Positions 42,866-52,059 of a stretch of 64,000 bases of DNA are shown here, in pieces (the first letter of the stretch is position 1; each line of letters starts with the position of its first letter). Position numbers and translations under genes: made by a program. Source of the stretch: Polaribacter batillariae (GTDB lineage Bacteria; Bacteroidota; Bacteroidia; Flavobacteriales; Flavobacteriaceae); the NCBI RefSeq assembly GCF_017498485.1, contig NZ_CP071795.1, positions 2,604,001 to 2,668,000 of the forward strand. Direction: 5' to 3'. The notes under the pieces are model-generated. The model saw nothing but the letters and a program-made list of their open reading frames with translations. It made no database searches and had not been told where the DNA came from.

Positions 42866-44023
42866 TTATTTACTTATTACTCGAATTGTTTCTTTTACTT
42901 TTTGCGCAATTTCTCTTGCTTTCTCTATATTTTCATCAACAATAGTTACATGCCCCATTTTACGAAAAGGACGTGTTTCTTTTTTTCCGTAAATGTGTGG
43001 TGTAACTCCGTCTATTTTTAAAATTTCTTCTATGTTTTGGTAAATAACCTTACCAGAACAACCTTCTGAGCCGACTAAATTTACCATAATTCCTGCAACT
43101 TTACTTTCTGTATTTCCTAAAGGAAGGTTTAAAATGCTTCGTAAATGTTGTTCGAACTGATTGGTATAACTGGCTTCAATAGAATAATGGCCAGAATTAT
43201 GAGGTCTTGGAGCGACTTCGTTTACTAAAATTTTATCGTCTGTAGTTTGAAACATTTCAACAGCCAATAAGCCTACAAAATCTAACTCGCTTACTACTTT
43301 TAAAGCAGTTTCTCTTGCTTTTTTTGCAACATTTGCATCTATTCTTGCAGGGCAAATAACGTATTCTACTTGGTTTGCTTCTGGATGAAACTCCATTTCT
43401 ACTACAGGATATGTGGTTGTTTCTCCATTGGCATTTCTTGCAACAATAACCGCCAATTCGTTTTTAAAAGGAACTAGTTTTTCGGTAATACACTCAACAT
43501 TTGGCAAGTTTTTTAAGTCTTCGAAATTTCGAACGATTTTTACGCCATTTCCATCATACCCAAAACGTGCGGCTTTCCACACAAAAGGAAAATCGATGAT
43601 ATTGTTTTCGAAAGAATGTTTTAATTCTTCTAAATATGCGTAATGAGAAAATTCTGCAGTCGGAATTTTATGATCTATATAAAAGTTCTTCTGCCTTGCT
43701 TTACTTTGAATGATGCGCAAATCTTTCGGTTTCGGGTAAATCGTTAAACCTTCTTTCTCTAGCTTGTCTAAGGCATCTAAATTTACATTTTCTATTTCTA
43801 TGGTTAATAAATCTACGGTTTTTCCGAAGTTGTAAACAGCATTAAAATCTAATAAATCTCCAAGTACAAATTTGTTGCAAATTGCTGCACAGGGTGCATT
43901 TTTATTACTCTCTAAAATAGAAGTATGTATGTCGAATTTTTGCGTTTCTGCCAGTAGCATTCTTCCTAGTTGACCACCACCTAGAACTCCTAATTTAAAG
44001 TCTGAAGAAAAATAGTTTTTCAC
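42866..44023 (-). CDS. purK: 5-(carboxyamino)imidazole ribonucleotide synthase
   Basis: A 385-residue ATP-grasp enzyme that carboxylates AIR using ATP and bicarbonate. Visible motifs are LGVLGGGQLGRMLL (~13-26), FVWKAARFGYDGNGVK (ATP-grasp loop) and VNEVAPRPHNSGHYSIEA. It is directly upstream of purE and forms a two-gene operon with it. Length and order are standard for bacteria that use the two-step PurK/PurE route. Confidence 0.95.
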   Translation of the reverse strand: MKNYFSSDFKLGVLGGGQLGRMLLAETQKFDIHTSILESNKNAPCAAICNKFVLGDLLDFNAVYNFGKTVDLLTIEIENVNLDALDKLEKEGLTIYPKPKDLRIIQSKARQKNFYIDHKIPTAEFSHYAYLEELKHSFENNIIDFPFVWKAARFGYDGNGVKIVRNFEDLKNLPNVECITEKLVPFKNELAVIVARNANGETTTYPVVEMEFHPEANQVEYVICPARIDANVAKKARETALKVVSELDFVGLLAVEMFQTTDDKILVNEVAPRPHNSGHYSIEASYTNQFEQHLRSILNLPLGNTESKVAGIMVNLVGSEGCSGKVIYQNIEEILKIDGVTPHIYGKKETRPFRKMGHVTIVDENIEKAREIAQKVKETIRVISK

Positions 44024-44073
44024 GATAAAAATTGTTGTGTTTCAGCAAAAATACACAACTCAAATCATTTTCA

Positions 44074-44493
44074 CTAAAAATTACTGATACGAATTACAGA
44101 ACCATTTTTTGTAACACGATATTCTCTTGCAGGACATGGAGAGCCATCTGTTTGCGGAGCACCACCAAAATGAACACTATACTCACTATTGTCGCAGCTA
44201 CATTTTAAAACCAAGCCTTTTTCGAAACTCATTGGAGCACTACAATCTGTATTTGGGCAAATTCTGTCGTAAGCAACAAACTTGCTACCATTTATGTTGA
44301 ATAATAAAATGCCTTTTGCACCTCCAGAGAGTTCTGCAAAACCTCCAGGAGTTTGAGCGTTAATTAATTGCGGATTGTTTAAATCTGTGGTTATATTTAC
44401 AGGAAAATTTAATAAACAGTTTTCTATTGGAGTGTTCTTAGAACAACTCGAAAGGAATAAAATCGATATAAAAATAAATACTTTTTGAGACAT
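44074..44493 (-). CDS. Rieske-like lipoprotein without histidine ligands
   Basis: A 139-residue lipoprotein (ILFLSSCSKN, Cys ~17) with the outline of a small Rieske domain: AYDRICPNTDCSAPM and LKCSCDNSEYSVHFGG. In true Rieske proteins the pairs would read CxH and CxxH; here the histidines are replaced (CP and CSCD), so a normal 2Fe-2S cluster cannot form. Start at 44493 (MSQKVFIF) is chosen for the signal peptide. It stands about 50 nt upstream of purK on the same strand. A structural or binding role is an inference. Confidence 0.7.
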   Translation of the reverse strand: MSQKVFIFISILFLSSCSKNTPIENCLLNFPVNITTDLNNPQLINAQTPGGFAELSGGAKGILLFNINGSKFVAYDRICPNTDCSAPMSFEKGLVLKCSCDNSEYSVHFGGAPQTDGSPCPAREYRVTKNGSVIRISNF

Positions 44494-44541
44494 ATAAATT
44501 TGTTGATACTTTAAGAACGATGGCAAGTTACAAATATTTTG

Positions 44542-44549
44542 TACATTTG
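44542..44549 (+). promoter_or_regulatory. Candidate -7 element for greA
   Basis: TACATTTG fits TAnnTTTG exactly, 147 nt before greA. No good -33 TTG is seen at the right distance, so the call is tentative. Confidence 0.35.
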
Positions 44550-44695
44550 TAATCTACAATCTCATTCCTGTGAAGGTAATGAGATTTTTAAATTTAATCC
44601 CTTAAAAGTGGATTACGATTAAACAATTTTTATTTGCCTTTTCTTGTAAAATTGTATTAGTACTAGAAAAGGGTATAATTTTAAATAGTATAATA

Positions 44696-45169
44696 ATGAG
44701 TGATATATCTTACTATTCACCTGAAGGATTAAAAAAATTGAAGGATGAATTGGTTCAATTAGAACAAGTAGAACGACCAAGAGTAACGCAAGAAATTGCA
44801 GATGCAAGAGATAAAGGAGATTTAAGTGAAAATGCAGAATACCATGCAGCAAAAGAAGAACAATCTCATTTAGAAACCAAGATCGCAAAATTAAAAAATG
44901 TAATTGCTAATGCACGTATTTTAGACGAATCTCAGTTAGATACATCTAAAATCTTAATTCATTCGAACGTAGTTATTAAAAATATTACAAACGGAATGGA
45001 AATGAAATATAGATTGGTGGCTGATTCTGAAACGGACGTTAGAAACGGAAAATTATCTGTAAATTCTCCTATTGGAAAAGGGTTGTTAGGAAAAAAAGTT
45101 GGTGAAATTGCAGAAATTCAGGTTCCAAATGGAATTATGAAGTTTGAAATTATTGAGATTTCGAGATAG
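44696..45169 (+). CDS. greA: Transcription elongation factor GreA
   Basis: A 157-residue protein that binds RNA polymerase and stimulates cleavage of backtracked RNA. The N-terminal coiled coil (residues ~8-75) has the tip DARDKGDLSENAEYHAAKEEQ with the conserved acidic pair, and the C-terminal FKBP-like domain has VNSPIGKGLLGKKVGEIAEI. The length is typical. A HIT-family gene follows after ~70 nt of degenerate short repeats. Confidence 0.95.
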   Translation: MSDISYYSPEGLKKLKDELVQLEQVERPRVTQEIADARDKGDLSENAEYHAAKEEQSHLETKIAKLKNVIANARILDESQLDTSKILIHSNVVIKNITNGMEMKYRLVADSETDVRNGKLSVNSPIGKGLLGKKVGEIAEIQVPNGIMKFEIIEISR

Positions 45170-45241
45170 TTTTTAAAAAAAGAGGTAAGATTTAGGACTG
45201 AAAAGGACAAAAGACTGACTGAGAACTGAATACTGAAAAAA

Positions 45242-45628
45242 ATGAGCATATTCACAAAAATAATTACAGGAGAAATACCAAGTTATAAAGTTGCAGAAAA
45301 CAACGATTTTATTGCTTTTTTAGACATCAACCCCAATGCAAAAGGGCACACTTTAGTAGTTCCAAAAAAGGAAGAAAATAAGATTTTTGATTTGTCTAAA
45401 GACGAATATAAAAACTTAATGGATTTCTCTTACGATGTTGCAAAAGCGATTGAAAAAGCGATGCCTTGTAAAAGAGTAGGAATGAGTGTTATTGGATTGG
45501 AAGTACCTCATGTGCATGTGCATTTAATTCCATTAAATGATATGGCAGATATTCAATTCAATAAAAAAATAAAGCTAACGAATGAAGAATTTGTTGCTTT
45601 GGCTGAAAAAATTGCTGCTGAATTTTAG
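45242..45628 (+). CDS. HIT-family protein
   Basis: A 128-residue histidine-triad protein with IFTKIITGEIPSYKVAEN at the N-terminus and the triad HVHVHLIPL (residues ~96-104), which holds the nucleophilic His. HINT-type proteins hydrolyse nucleoside phosphoramidates. The length is usual. It is in the same direction as greA with ~70 nt between, so it may be read from the same promoter. Confidence 0.92.
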   Translation: MSIFTKIITGEIPSYKVAENNDFIAFLDINPNAKGHTLVVPKKEENKIFDLSKDEYKNLMDFSYDVAKAIEKAMPCKRVGMSVIGLEVPHVHVHLIPLNDMADIQFNKKIKLTNEEFVALAEKIAAEF

Positions 45629-45766
45629 CAAGAATCCCTAAATATTTTAGCAAAAATTTCCTTAACATTGTTATGCTGTAAGCATCTCAAACACATATAA
45701 TCACTTATAAAATAATGATTATAAGATTCTTATAAATTGATAAATTGTAGGGTTATTTTTTTCTAA

Positions 45767-46918
45767 CTAAACCCTATCCAATAATACTTGAAAAGTAGTT
45801 CCTTTTCCAATTTCCGATTTCTGCACAAATATTTTTCCTTTATGATAATCTTCTACAATACGTTTAGAAAGCGATAAACCCAAGCCCCAGCCACGTTTTT
45901 TAGTGGTAAAGCCAGGTTTAAAAATTTGTTTAAAAAGTTTTTTTGGTATTCCTTTTCCAGTATCTGTAATTGTAATTTTTATTTTCTGCTGTTTGGTTTC
46001 GATGGCTAGTTTTAGCTCTCCTTTTCCTAACATAGCATCAATGGCATTTTTAATTAAATTTTCGATTACCCAACCAAATAATTCGGTATTTATGTTTGCG
46101 AATAATTCTTTTTCTGTAGCTAAAAAAGCAAAAGTTATTTGTTTCGAACTTCTAGACTCTAAATAATCGAAAGCAGTTTTTGTAACTGCTACAATATTTT
46201 GTTTTTTTAATTCTGGAATAGAACCAATTTTAGAAAAACGGTTGGCAATGGTGTTTAATCGATGAACATCTTTTTCTATTTCTTCGACATATTTATCATC
46301 TACTTTTTCCATTTTTAAAATGGCAATCCAACCTAATAAAGAAGACAATGGTGTGCCAATTTGATGGGCAGTTTCTTTCGCCATTCCTGTCCATAATTTA
46401 TTAGTTTCAGCAATTTTATTAGAGCTGTAGAATAAATAAATAACACTTAAAAAAAGAAATAAGATTAAAATAAGTGCAAGCGGGTAGTAGGTAAGCCTTT
46501 TTAATAAATCGGAATCTCTATAGTAAACTTTATTTGTTTTATCGTTAGAAATACGAATTACAATTGGGGTATTCTCTTTCTTCATTTTTTCTAACTGTGC
46601 CTGTAGATACTCAGGTTTTTTGGCTTTTACAGAATCTAAATTTTGCCAAGAAGAAATGTTTCCGTTTTCATCTACCAAAATAGAAGGAATATTGGTGTTG
46701 TTTTCAATAATCATTCCTTCGATATAAAAACTATCGTCTAAATTTGGGTTTGTAGCAAATTCTTTAATAGCTGCAGCAAAAATTTCCATTTTAGAACGCT
46801 CTTCTTGTTTAAAATTCTGAAAAAACACATAAGTATTCCAAAGAATTAAAGAAACAATCGCAATAGAAATAAGAATTGCAGTTCTTTTAAAGAAAAGCGT
46901 GTTGGTTGTAAATTTCAT
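45767..46918 (-). CDS. Sensor histidine kinase
   Basis: A 383-residue kinase with two membrane segments (residues ~11-31 and ~155-178) bracketing a ~120-residue periplasmic sensor region. The core has the H box KETAHQIGTPLSSLLGW (~202), N box ENLIKNAIDAML, G1 TDTGKGIPKK and G2 RGWGLGLSLSKRIVEDY. The start at 46918 (MKFTTN) is preferred to an ATG 22 codons upstream. No response regulator is adjacent, so it is an orphan in this window. Confidence 0.88.
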   Translation of the reverse strand: MKFTTNTLFFKRTAILISIAIVSLILWNTYVFFQNFKQEERSKMEIFAAAIKEFATNPNLDDSFYIEGMIIENNTNIPSILVDENGNISSWQNLDSVKAKKPEYLQAQLEKMKKENTPIVIRISNDKTNKVYYRDSDLLKRLTYYPLALILILFLFLSVIYLFYSSNKIAETNKLWTGMAKETAHQIGTPLSSLLGWIAILKMEKVDDKYVEEIEKDVHRLNTIANRFSKIGSIPELKKQNIVAVTKTAFDYLESRSSKQITFAFLATEKELFANINTELFGWVIENLIKNAIDAMLGKGELKLAIETKQQKIKITITDTGKGIPKKLFKQIFKPGFTTKKRGWGLGLSLSKRIVEDYHKGKIFVQKSEIGKGTTFQVLLDRV

Positions 46919-46998
46919 TAAAACAAATATAAAGGTTTCTCTATATAACTCATTTGCGATTTTGATAGTATCTTTACAAAACAATTTTTATAAACTAA

Positions 46999-47055
46999 AT
47001 GTCTCCTTGAGCGCAGTCGAAAGGTTTTAGTTCTCCACTGCGCTCGAACAGACAC
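46999..47055. repeat. Pair of REP-like repeats
   Basis: CTCCTTGAGCGCAGTCGAAA and, inverted, CCACTGCGCTCGAACAGACA flank a short spacer upstream of the flavin reductase gene. The two can pair to form a long stem. Confidence 0.65.
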
Positions 47056-47074
47056 TCTAAAGTTTTAATTTAAT

Positions 47075-47935
47075 ATGCTAAGTATAGATCCAAAAGAAAT
47101 TTCAACAGGCCAATTACATGGTTATTTATTAGGGGCAGTTGCCCCAAGACCTATTGCGTTTGCAAGTACAATAGACAAAAATGGAAACGCAAATCTATCG
47201 CCTTTTAGCTTTTTTAATGTGTTTGGTTCCAATCCGCCAATTATGGTTTTTTCTCCAGCCAGAAGAGTTCGAGACAATACCACAAAACATACCTTAGAAA
47301 ATGCATTAGCAACCAAAGAAGTGGTTATAAATATGGTAAATTATAGCATTGTACAACAAATGTCTTTAAGTTCTACAGAATATCCGAAAGGCGTAAATGA
47401 GTTCGAAAAAGCAGGGCTTACGATGCTAAAATCCGACAAAATAAAACCTTTTAGAGTTGCAGAATCTCCAGTGCAATTCGAGTGCAAAGTAAATGATGTT
47501 ATTTTTACGGGAGATAAAGGTGGAGCAGGAAATTTAATTGTTTGTGAAGTGGTAAAAATTCATATTTCTGAAACTGTTTTAGATGCAAATGGTGCAATCG
47601 ACCAACATAAAATAGATTTGGTGGCAAGAGCAGGAGGAAGTTATTATTCTAGAGCCAAAGATGGTTTTTTCGAAATCCCGAAACCAATTACTACTTTAGG
47701 TATTGGAGTAGATGCAATTCCTGTAGAAATAAGAAATAGCACCATTTTAACAGGTAATAATTTAGGAATGTTAGGGAATGTAGAAGAACTGCCCAATGAA
47801 AAAAATGTTGATAACTTTGCAAAAGAACATCCGCAGTTTATTGGGCTAGAAACCACAAAAAAACATACATTTGCGCAAGAGTTTTTAGAAAAAAATGATG
47901 TAGAAAGTGCTTGGAAAGTGCTTTTAATTAAATAG
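47075..47935 (+). CDS. Flavin reductase family protein
   Basis: A 286-residue protein with an FMN-binding split-barrel domain (residues ~10-200): GYLLGAVAPRPIAFASTID, NLSPFSFFNVFGSNPPIMVFS and VNMVNYSIVQQMSLSS in the altered form of this family. Members reduce flavins or act as oxidoreductases; the substrate is unknown. The C-terminal ~80 residues carry no domain I know. It starts 15 nt before the DUF3127 gene, likely one transcript. Confidence 0.85.
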   Translation: MLSIDPKEISTGQLHGYLLGAVAPRPIAFASTIDKNGNANLSPFSFFNVFGSNPPIMVFSPARRVRDNTTKHTLENALATKEVVINMVNYSIVQQMSLSSTEYPKGVNEFEKAGLTMLKSDKIKPFRVAESPVQFECKVNDVIFTGDKGGAGNLIVCEVVKIHISETVLDANGAIDQHKIDLVARAGGSYYSRAKDGFFEIPKPITTLGIGVDAIPVEIRNSTILTGNNLGMLGNVEELPNEKNVDNFAKEHPQFIGLETTKKHTFAQEFLEKNDVESAWKVLLIK

Positions 47936-47949
47936 TTAAGGTTTATATT

Positions 47950-48321
47950 ATGGAAGTTATTGGTAAAATTAAGTTAATTGGAGATGTACAAACATTTGGT
48001 TCTAACGGATTTAGAAAAAGAGAATTAGTAGTTACTACAGACGAGCAATATCCGCAAATGATAATGATTGAATTTATACAAGATAAGTGCGATTTATTAA
48101 ACAATTACGCTGTTGGGCAAGATGTAAAAGTTTCTATTAATTTAAGAGGTAGAGAGTGGATTAACCCACAAGGTGAAGCGAAGTATTTTAATTCTATACA
48201 AGGTTGGAGAATCGAGAATTTATCTCAATCTGCACCAAACCAAGGAAATTTACCTCCAGTAGATCAATTTCAACAAGCATCGAATGTTTCTGATGCAGAA
48301 CCAGACGATTTACCGTTTTAA
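47950..48321 (+). CDS. DUF3127 domain protein
   Basis: A 123-residue protein with the N-terminal DUF3127 domain (MEVIGKIKLIGDVQTFGSNG, RKRELVVTTDEQYPQMIMIEF, VSINLRGREW) and a disordered Q/P-rich linker ending DAEPDDLPF. The short acidic DDLPF tail recalls the C-terminal tip of single-stranded DNA-binding proteins, which supports an OB-fold, nucleic-acid-linked role, but this is inference. Confidence 0.85.
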   Translation: MEVIGKIKLIGDVQTFGSNGFRKRELVVTTDEQYPQMIMIEFIQDKCDLLNNYAVGQDVKVSINLRGREWINPQGEAKYFNSIQGWRIENLSQSAPNQGNLPPVDQFQQASNVSDAEPDDLPF

Positions 48322-48339
48322 AAAAGAATTAAGATTTTT

Positions 48340-48384
48340 AGAATCAAGAATCAAGAATCGAGAATTAAGAATTAAGAATTAAGA
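48340..48384. repeat. Heptanucleotide tandem repeat
   Basis: About six 7-bp units of AGAATCA/AGAATTA type in tandem follow the DUF3127 gene. It looks like a simple-sequence tract of the slippage-prone kind. Confidence 0.75.
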
Positions 48385-48385
48385 C

Positions 48386-48421
48386 AAAAAAGAGTGTAAA
48401 TTTAATTTACACTCTTTTTTT
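48386..48421. terminator. Bidirectional terminator
   Basis: AAAAAAGAGTGTAAAT and ATTTACACTCTTTTTT form a near-perfect stem with a tiny loop, with T tracts both ways, between the convergent DUF3127 and DUF1456 genes. Confidence 0.85.
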
Positions 48422-48460
48422 ATGCAATTATATTTTTAAAATTTATTATCCAACTTCCAA

Positions 48461-48706
48461 CTACTTCTTTTCTCCCTTTTTGGGCATTGGACCGCGTAAA
48501 TGAATAATTAAACCGTTTAAAAAATTACGTAAAATTTGGTCTCCACACTCTACATATTTATCATGGTCTTCGCTTCTAAAAAGCGCACCTAACTCTGCCT
48601 TAGAAACTTTAAAATCTACCAAAGCACAAATTTCTACAATATCTGTATCACGCAATTTATGTGCGACACGTAATTTTTTTAAAATATCATTATTTGTTAA
48701 ACCCAT
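48461..48706 (-). CDS. DUF1456 family protein (YehS-like)
   Basis: An 81-residue protein of the DUF1456 type: TNNDILKKLRVAHKLRDTDI, FKVSKAELGALFRSEDHDKY, then FLNGLIIHLRG. E. coli YehS has two copies of this unit; here there is about one plus a half, and a basic tail PMPKKGEKK. The function is not established. It lies 17 nt downstream of the VTT-domain gene on the same strand and is probably co-transcribed with it. Confidence 0.8.
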   Translation of the reverse strand: MGLTNNDILKKLRVAHKLRDTDIVEICALVDFKVSKAELGALFRSEDHDKYVECGDQILRNFLNGLIIHLRGPMPKKGEKK

Positions 48707-48722
48707 ACTGCAAATATACTTT

Positions 48723-49352
48723 TTATGTAACTACTTTAAAAATTGCCCATCCATAAATCGCAAATCGTAAAAGACGAAACAACCCAAAAAATACGACATT
48801 TTTAAAAGAATACTTAATCATACCAGCAGCTAAACACGCAATAGAAAAAGGTAGAGGTAGTAATGCACCTACTAAAATTAAAAAACCACCCCATTTTCGA
48901 GTGTTTTTTAAATTTGCAGCCATTTTAACTTCTAAATAAACTTTTACCGAATGTATTTTTAGCGTTAGTCTTCCTAAGAAATAAGAAATCAACCCCCCAA
49001 AATAAGAAAGTAAAGCTAGAAGCGATAAATTTAAAATAGGTTCATTTGTTTTTTTGGTCCAAGCAATAAAAATTTCTGGCGGAATTAATCCTAAAAGTGT
49101 TTCAGAAATAAAGAAAGTAACTAAAATACCTAGTCTAGAAAACGTTTCTGTAATGGTTTCTAACCCTTCGTTAATATTATATACATATTTGTTGAATAAA
49201 AACAAACCTAAAACCACCAAAACAATCGGGATAAATGCTTTTTTTACACTTTCCCAAACGAATAGATAAAAACCAGTTCTACCATAATAAACATGGAGCC
49301 TTTTTCCTATAAATGCCGTTTTTTTCTTTCTTTTTTTTTGCTTTTTTTCCAA
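48723..49352 (-). CDS. VTT (DedA-like) membrane protein
   Basis: A 209-residue integral membrane protein with a basic N-terminus (KKQKKRKKK) and 4-5 hydrophobic segments. The VTT-type region includes FFISETLLGLIPPEIFIAW, LLSYFGGLISYFLGRLTL and WGGFLILVGALLPLPFSIACLAAG, where the GALLPLP turn resembles the conserved re-entrant loop of DedA proteins. DedA-family proteins move lipids across the inner membrane. The substrate is unknown. Confidence 0.75.
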   Translation of the reverse strand: MEKKQKKRKKKTAFIGKRLHVYYGRTGFYLFVWESVKKAFIPIVLVVLGLFLFNKYVYNINEGLETITETFSRLGILVTFFISETLLGLIPPEIFIAWTKKTNEPILNLSLLALLSYFGGLISYFLGRLTLKIHSVKVYLEVKMAANLKNTRKWGGFLILVGALLPLPFSIACLAAGMIKYSFKNVVFFGLFRLLRFAIYGWAIFKVVT

Positions 49353-49473
49353 GAAACATTTGTTTTTGTGAAGCTACAAAAATAGAAACAAATTATAAAT
49401 AAAAAGATAGTAGAATTTTACATTAACTATTTTTTAAGATTTCTTTAAATTCGCCTAATATTTAAAGGGTTTT

Positions 49474-50130
49474 ATGTTAATGTGGCTCACAGATAAAATA
49501 GTTTTTCCGCCTTACGAACTCACTTCCAAAGAAGGTATTATTGCTTTGGGAGGAGATTTGAGTGAAGAAAGATTAATTTTTGCGTACAAAAACGGAATTT
49601 TTCCTTGGTTTTCGGAAGGAGAACCTATTGTGTGGTATTGCCCGCATGAAAGAATGGTTTTGTTTCCAGAGGAAATAAAAATTTCTAAGTCGATGCGAAA
49701 AATTTTAAAAAAAGGTAAGTTTACAATCACAGAAAATACTGCTTTTAAAGCGGTAATTTACCATTGTAAGAATATCGAAAGAAAAGATGGTTTTGGTACC
49801 TGGATTACCGACGATATGGAGCAAGCATACATCAACTTACACAAAAAAGGGGTTGCAAAATCTATTGAAGTTTGGCAAGATTTCGACAGTACAACATCTT
49901 ACAGAAAATTAATAGGCGGTTTGTACGGAGTAGAAATCAACAATGTTTTTTGTGGAGAAAGTATGTTTAGCCATGTTTCCAATGCTTCTAAGTTGGCGTT
50001 TATTTATTTGGCGACCCAAAAGAATTATCAATTAATAGACTGCCAAATTTATAACGATCATCTGGCAAGTTTAGGAGCAAAAGAAATTGATAGAGATTGG
50101 TTTTTAGAGATTTTAAAAGGGGCGTTTTAA
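49474..50130 (+). CDS. aat: Leucyl/phenylalanyl-tRNA-protein transferase
   Basis: A 218-residue enzyme that adds Leu or Phe to proteins with basic N-termini, marking them for the ClpS/ClpAP N-degron route. Motifs are GIIALGGDLSEERLIFAYKN, GIFPWFSEGEPIVWYCPHER and GGLYGVEINNVFCGESMFS. Length and layout are standard. An ATG two codons later is an equally possible start. Confidence 0.94.
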   Translation: MLMWLTDKIVFPPYELTSKEGIIALGGDLSEERLIFAYKNGIFPWFSEGEPIVWYCPHERMVLFPEEIKISKSMRKILKKGKFTITENTAFKAVIYHCKNIERKDGFGTWITDDMEQAYINLHKKGVAKSIEVWQDFDSTTSYRKLIGGLYGVEINNVFCGESMFSHVSNASKLAFIYLATQKNYQLIDCQIYNDHLASLGAKEIDRDWFLEILKGAF

Positions 50131-50215
50131 ATTACATGGTACTAGAAAATTAAAAATTGTGAATTAGTTTTCAAAAATTAGCAATAGTGTATTTTTTTTC
50201 TCGTAATTTTAAGGT

Positions 50216-50582
50216 GTGAAACAGGGAGACGTAAAATTAGTGAAAAAAACGAAAAAAAAGCTACAGAGTTGCACGCCCAAATCAAACGGGTTTTGCTAGC
50301 CCTGCCACACATTATACAGAGCCAAGAATCGATTTAAACGATGCTTTAATCGAAAATCCGTCAGCCACTTTTTATGTGCGAGTTGCAGACAATAGTTTTA
50401 GCGAATTCGAAATTTTTGAGAAAGATGTTTTAATTATAGATAAATCGCTCACACCCAAAAACAATCAGTTAGCAGTGGTTGTGCAAGAAGGCTGTTTTCA
50501 AATTAATAGAATAGATTCCAACTCTAAAGAAGAGCTTCAACTTTGGGGAGTGGTTACCTATATTATAAAATCTACTTTATGA
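50216..50582 (+). pseudogene. umuD: umuD, frameshifted
   Basis: Two frames joined near 50300 give about 121 residues. The first reads VKQGDVKLVKKTKKKLQSC and ends NGFC, and the second, shifted by one extra T, reads SPATHYTEPRIDLNDALIEN, PSATFYVRVADNSFSEFEIF and [13 protein letters not shown]. This is the S24/UmuD fold. The serine motif is DNSF instead of GDSM, and the catalytic Lys position (VKKL in E. coli) reads INRI, so self-cleavage is doubtful even if the frame were whole. A GTG at 50216 would be the start. A small gene and umuC follow directly. Confidence 0.8.
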
Positions 50583-50767
50583 TGTTACGAAACATGTTTT
50601 TTAAAAAAATTAAGATTAAGAATTGGTTAATTTTTTTTCAAAAAAAAGAAGATGATTCTTTAAAAGAAACAGCTTATTTATTATTTGGGAAAAATGGGAA
50701 GATTTTATTGGAATCTATAAAAGAACTAGAAGAGCGTAAAGGGTTTAAAAAAACTTTTATTGATTAA
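50579..50767 (+). CDS. Small hypothetical protein between umuD and umuC
   Basis: A 62-residue basic protein ([16 protein letters not shown]..., then [20 protein letters not shown]). Its ATG overlaps the umuD stop by 4 nt (ATGA), and umuC starts 5 nt after its stop, so it is embedded in the umuDC transcript. I do not recognise a family. The second half looks like one amphipathic helix. Confidence 0.6.
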   Translation: MMLRNMFFKKIKIKNWLIFFQKKEDDSLKETAYLLFGKNGKILLESIKELEERKGFKKTFID

Positions 50768-50772
50768 TAATC

Positions 50773-52059
50773 ATGATAGCTTTAGTAGATTGCAATAGCT
50801 TTTATGCTTCTTGCGAACAAGTTTTTAGACCCGATTTACAAGAAAAACCTGTTGTAATTTTAAGTAATAACGATGGTTGTGTAATTGCTGCCAATAAAGA
50901 AGCAAAAGCGTTGGCTCACATTCCTATGTTTCAGCCTGTTTTTAAAATAAAAAATATTTTAAAAGCCAATAACGTTACCTGTTTTTCATCAAACTACACC
51001 TTGTATGCAGATATGTCTCAACGTGTTATGGACACTTTAAGAGAATTTTCGCCAATTGTAGAAGAATATAGTATTGATGAAAGTTTTGTGGATTTATCTC
51101 ATTATCCTATTGATGAACTGGATGAAATCGCTCATAGAATTAAAGAAAGAGTTCATAAAAACACGGGAATTCCTGTTGGAGTAGGGGTTGCGAAAACAAA
51201 ATCATTGTCTAAAATGGCAAATAAATTTGCTAAAAAAGTAGCTGAGAACAATGGTGTTTATACTGTAGAAAATGAAGCAAAGCGAATAGCAATGTTGCAT
51301 TATTTTAAGGTAAAAGATATCTGGGGAATTGGAAGAAAGCACACAGTTCGCGTAGAAAATACAGGCGCAAAAACAGCTTTGGATTTCGCAAACACAAATT
51401 TGGCTTGGGTTCGTAAAGAATTGACAGTGGTTGGTGAGCGTTTGTGGAGAGAGCTAAATAATTTTCCTTGCCATGAAATGGTGGTACAAGTTGATAAAAA
51501 AAAGGGAATTGGTACTGCAAAATCTTTCGGAAAAAAATTAGCAGATTACAGTTTAATTTCTGAAGCAACCAGTTTTTATGTTGCAGAAGTTGCAGATTTA
51601 TTGCGTCAACAAAACTCAGTAGCCAAGTATATTGAGGTTTTTTTAACCACAAATTCGTTTAGTAATATTGATAATCAATATCGTAATAAAATTATCATCA
51701 CGTTAGAGGTTCCTACAAATAGTACTATAAAATTAACACAAGAAGCTTTAAAAGGATTGAAAGCCATTTTTAAGCCAGGGTTTCGTTACAAAAAAGTAGG
51801 TGTGAACTTGTTTGGTTTGATACCAGATACAGATATTCAGACGAATTTATTTTATCAACCTCAAAAAAGTGAATCACCAAAACTGACTGAAGTTATTGAC
51901 GCATTAAACAGTAAGTTTGGTAAAAATAAAGTAAAACTCGCAACTGTTGGCAATCGCGAAAAAGAATGGGCGTTAATTAAAGAACACAGAAGCCAGAGAT
52001 TTACAACTCAATGGGATGAATTATTGACGATTGGAGGGGAGAAATTATTTTCTAAGTAA
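50773..52059 (+). CDS. umuC: DNA polymerase V catalytic subunit
   Basis: A 428-residue Y-family polymerase for translesion synthesis. Palm residues are in [16 protein letters not shown] (Asp7-type) and [13 protein letters not shown], with the little-finger region beginning near residue 230 ([10 protein letters not shown]) and the UmuC-type C-terminal region from ~340. The frame is intact although umuD upstream is damaged. The 3' end overlaps the convergent T9SS gene by 15 nt. Confidence 0.95.
   Translation: MIALVDCNSFYASCEQVFRPDLQEKPVVILSNNDGCVIAANKEAKALAHIPMFQPVFKIKNILKANNVTCFSSNYTLYADMSQRVMDTLREFSPIVEEYSIDESFVDLSHYPIDELDEIAHRIKERVHKNTGIPVGVGVAKTKSLSKMANKFAKKVAENNGVYTVENEAKRIAMLHYFKVKDIWGIGRKHTVRVENTGAKTALDFANTNLAWVRKELTVVGERLWRELNNFPCHEMVVQVDKKKGIGTAKSFGKKLADYSLISEATSFYVAEVADLLRQQNSVAKYIEVFLTTNSFSNIDNQYRNKIIITLEVPTNSTIKLTQEALKGLKAIFKPGFRYKKVGVNLFGLIPDTDIQTNLFYQPQKSESPKLTEVIDALNSKFGKNKVKLATVGNREKEWALIKEHRSQRFTTQWDELLTIGGEKLFSK

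Noticed and set aside
45697..45722. Hairpin ATAATCA/TGATTAT between the HIT and kinase genes
   Set aside because: The stem is short and AT-only with no T tract; too weak to call a terminator.
47950..48321. Calling the DUF3127 protein an SSB
   Set aside because: The acidic DDLPF tail is suggestive, but the core lacks recognisable SSB motifs, so only the DUF is named.
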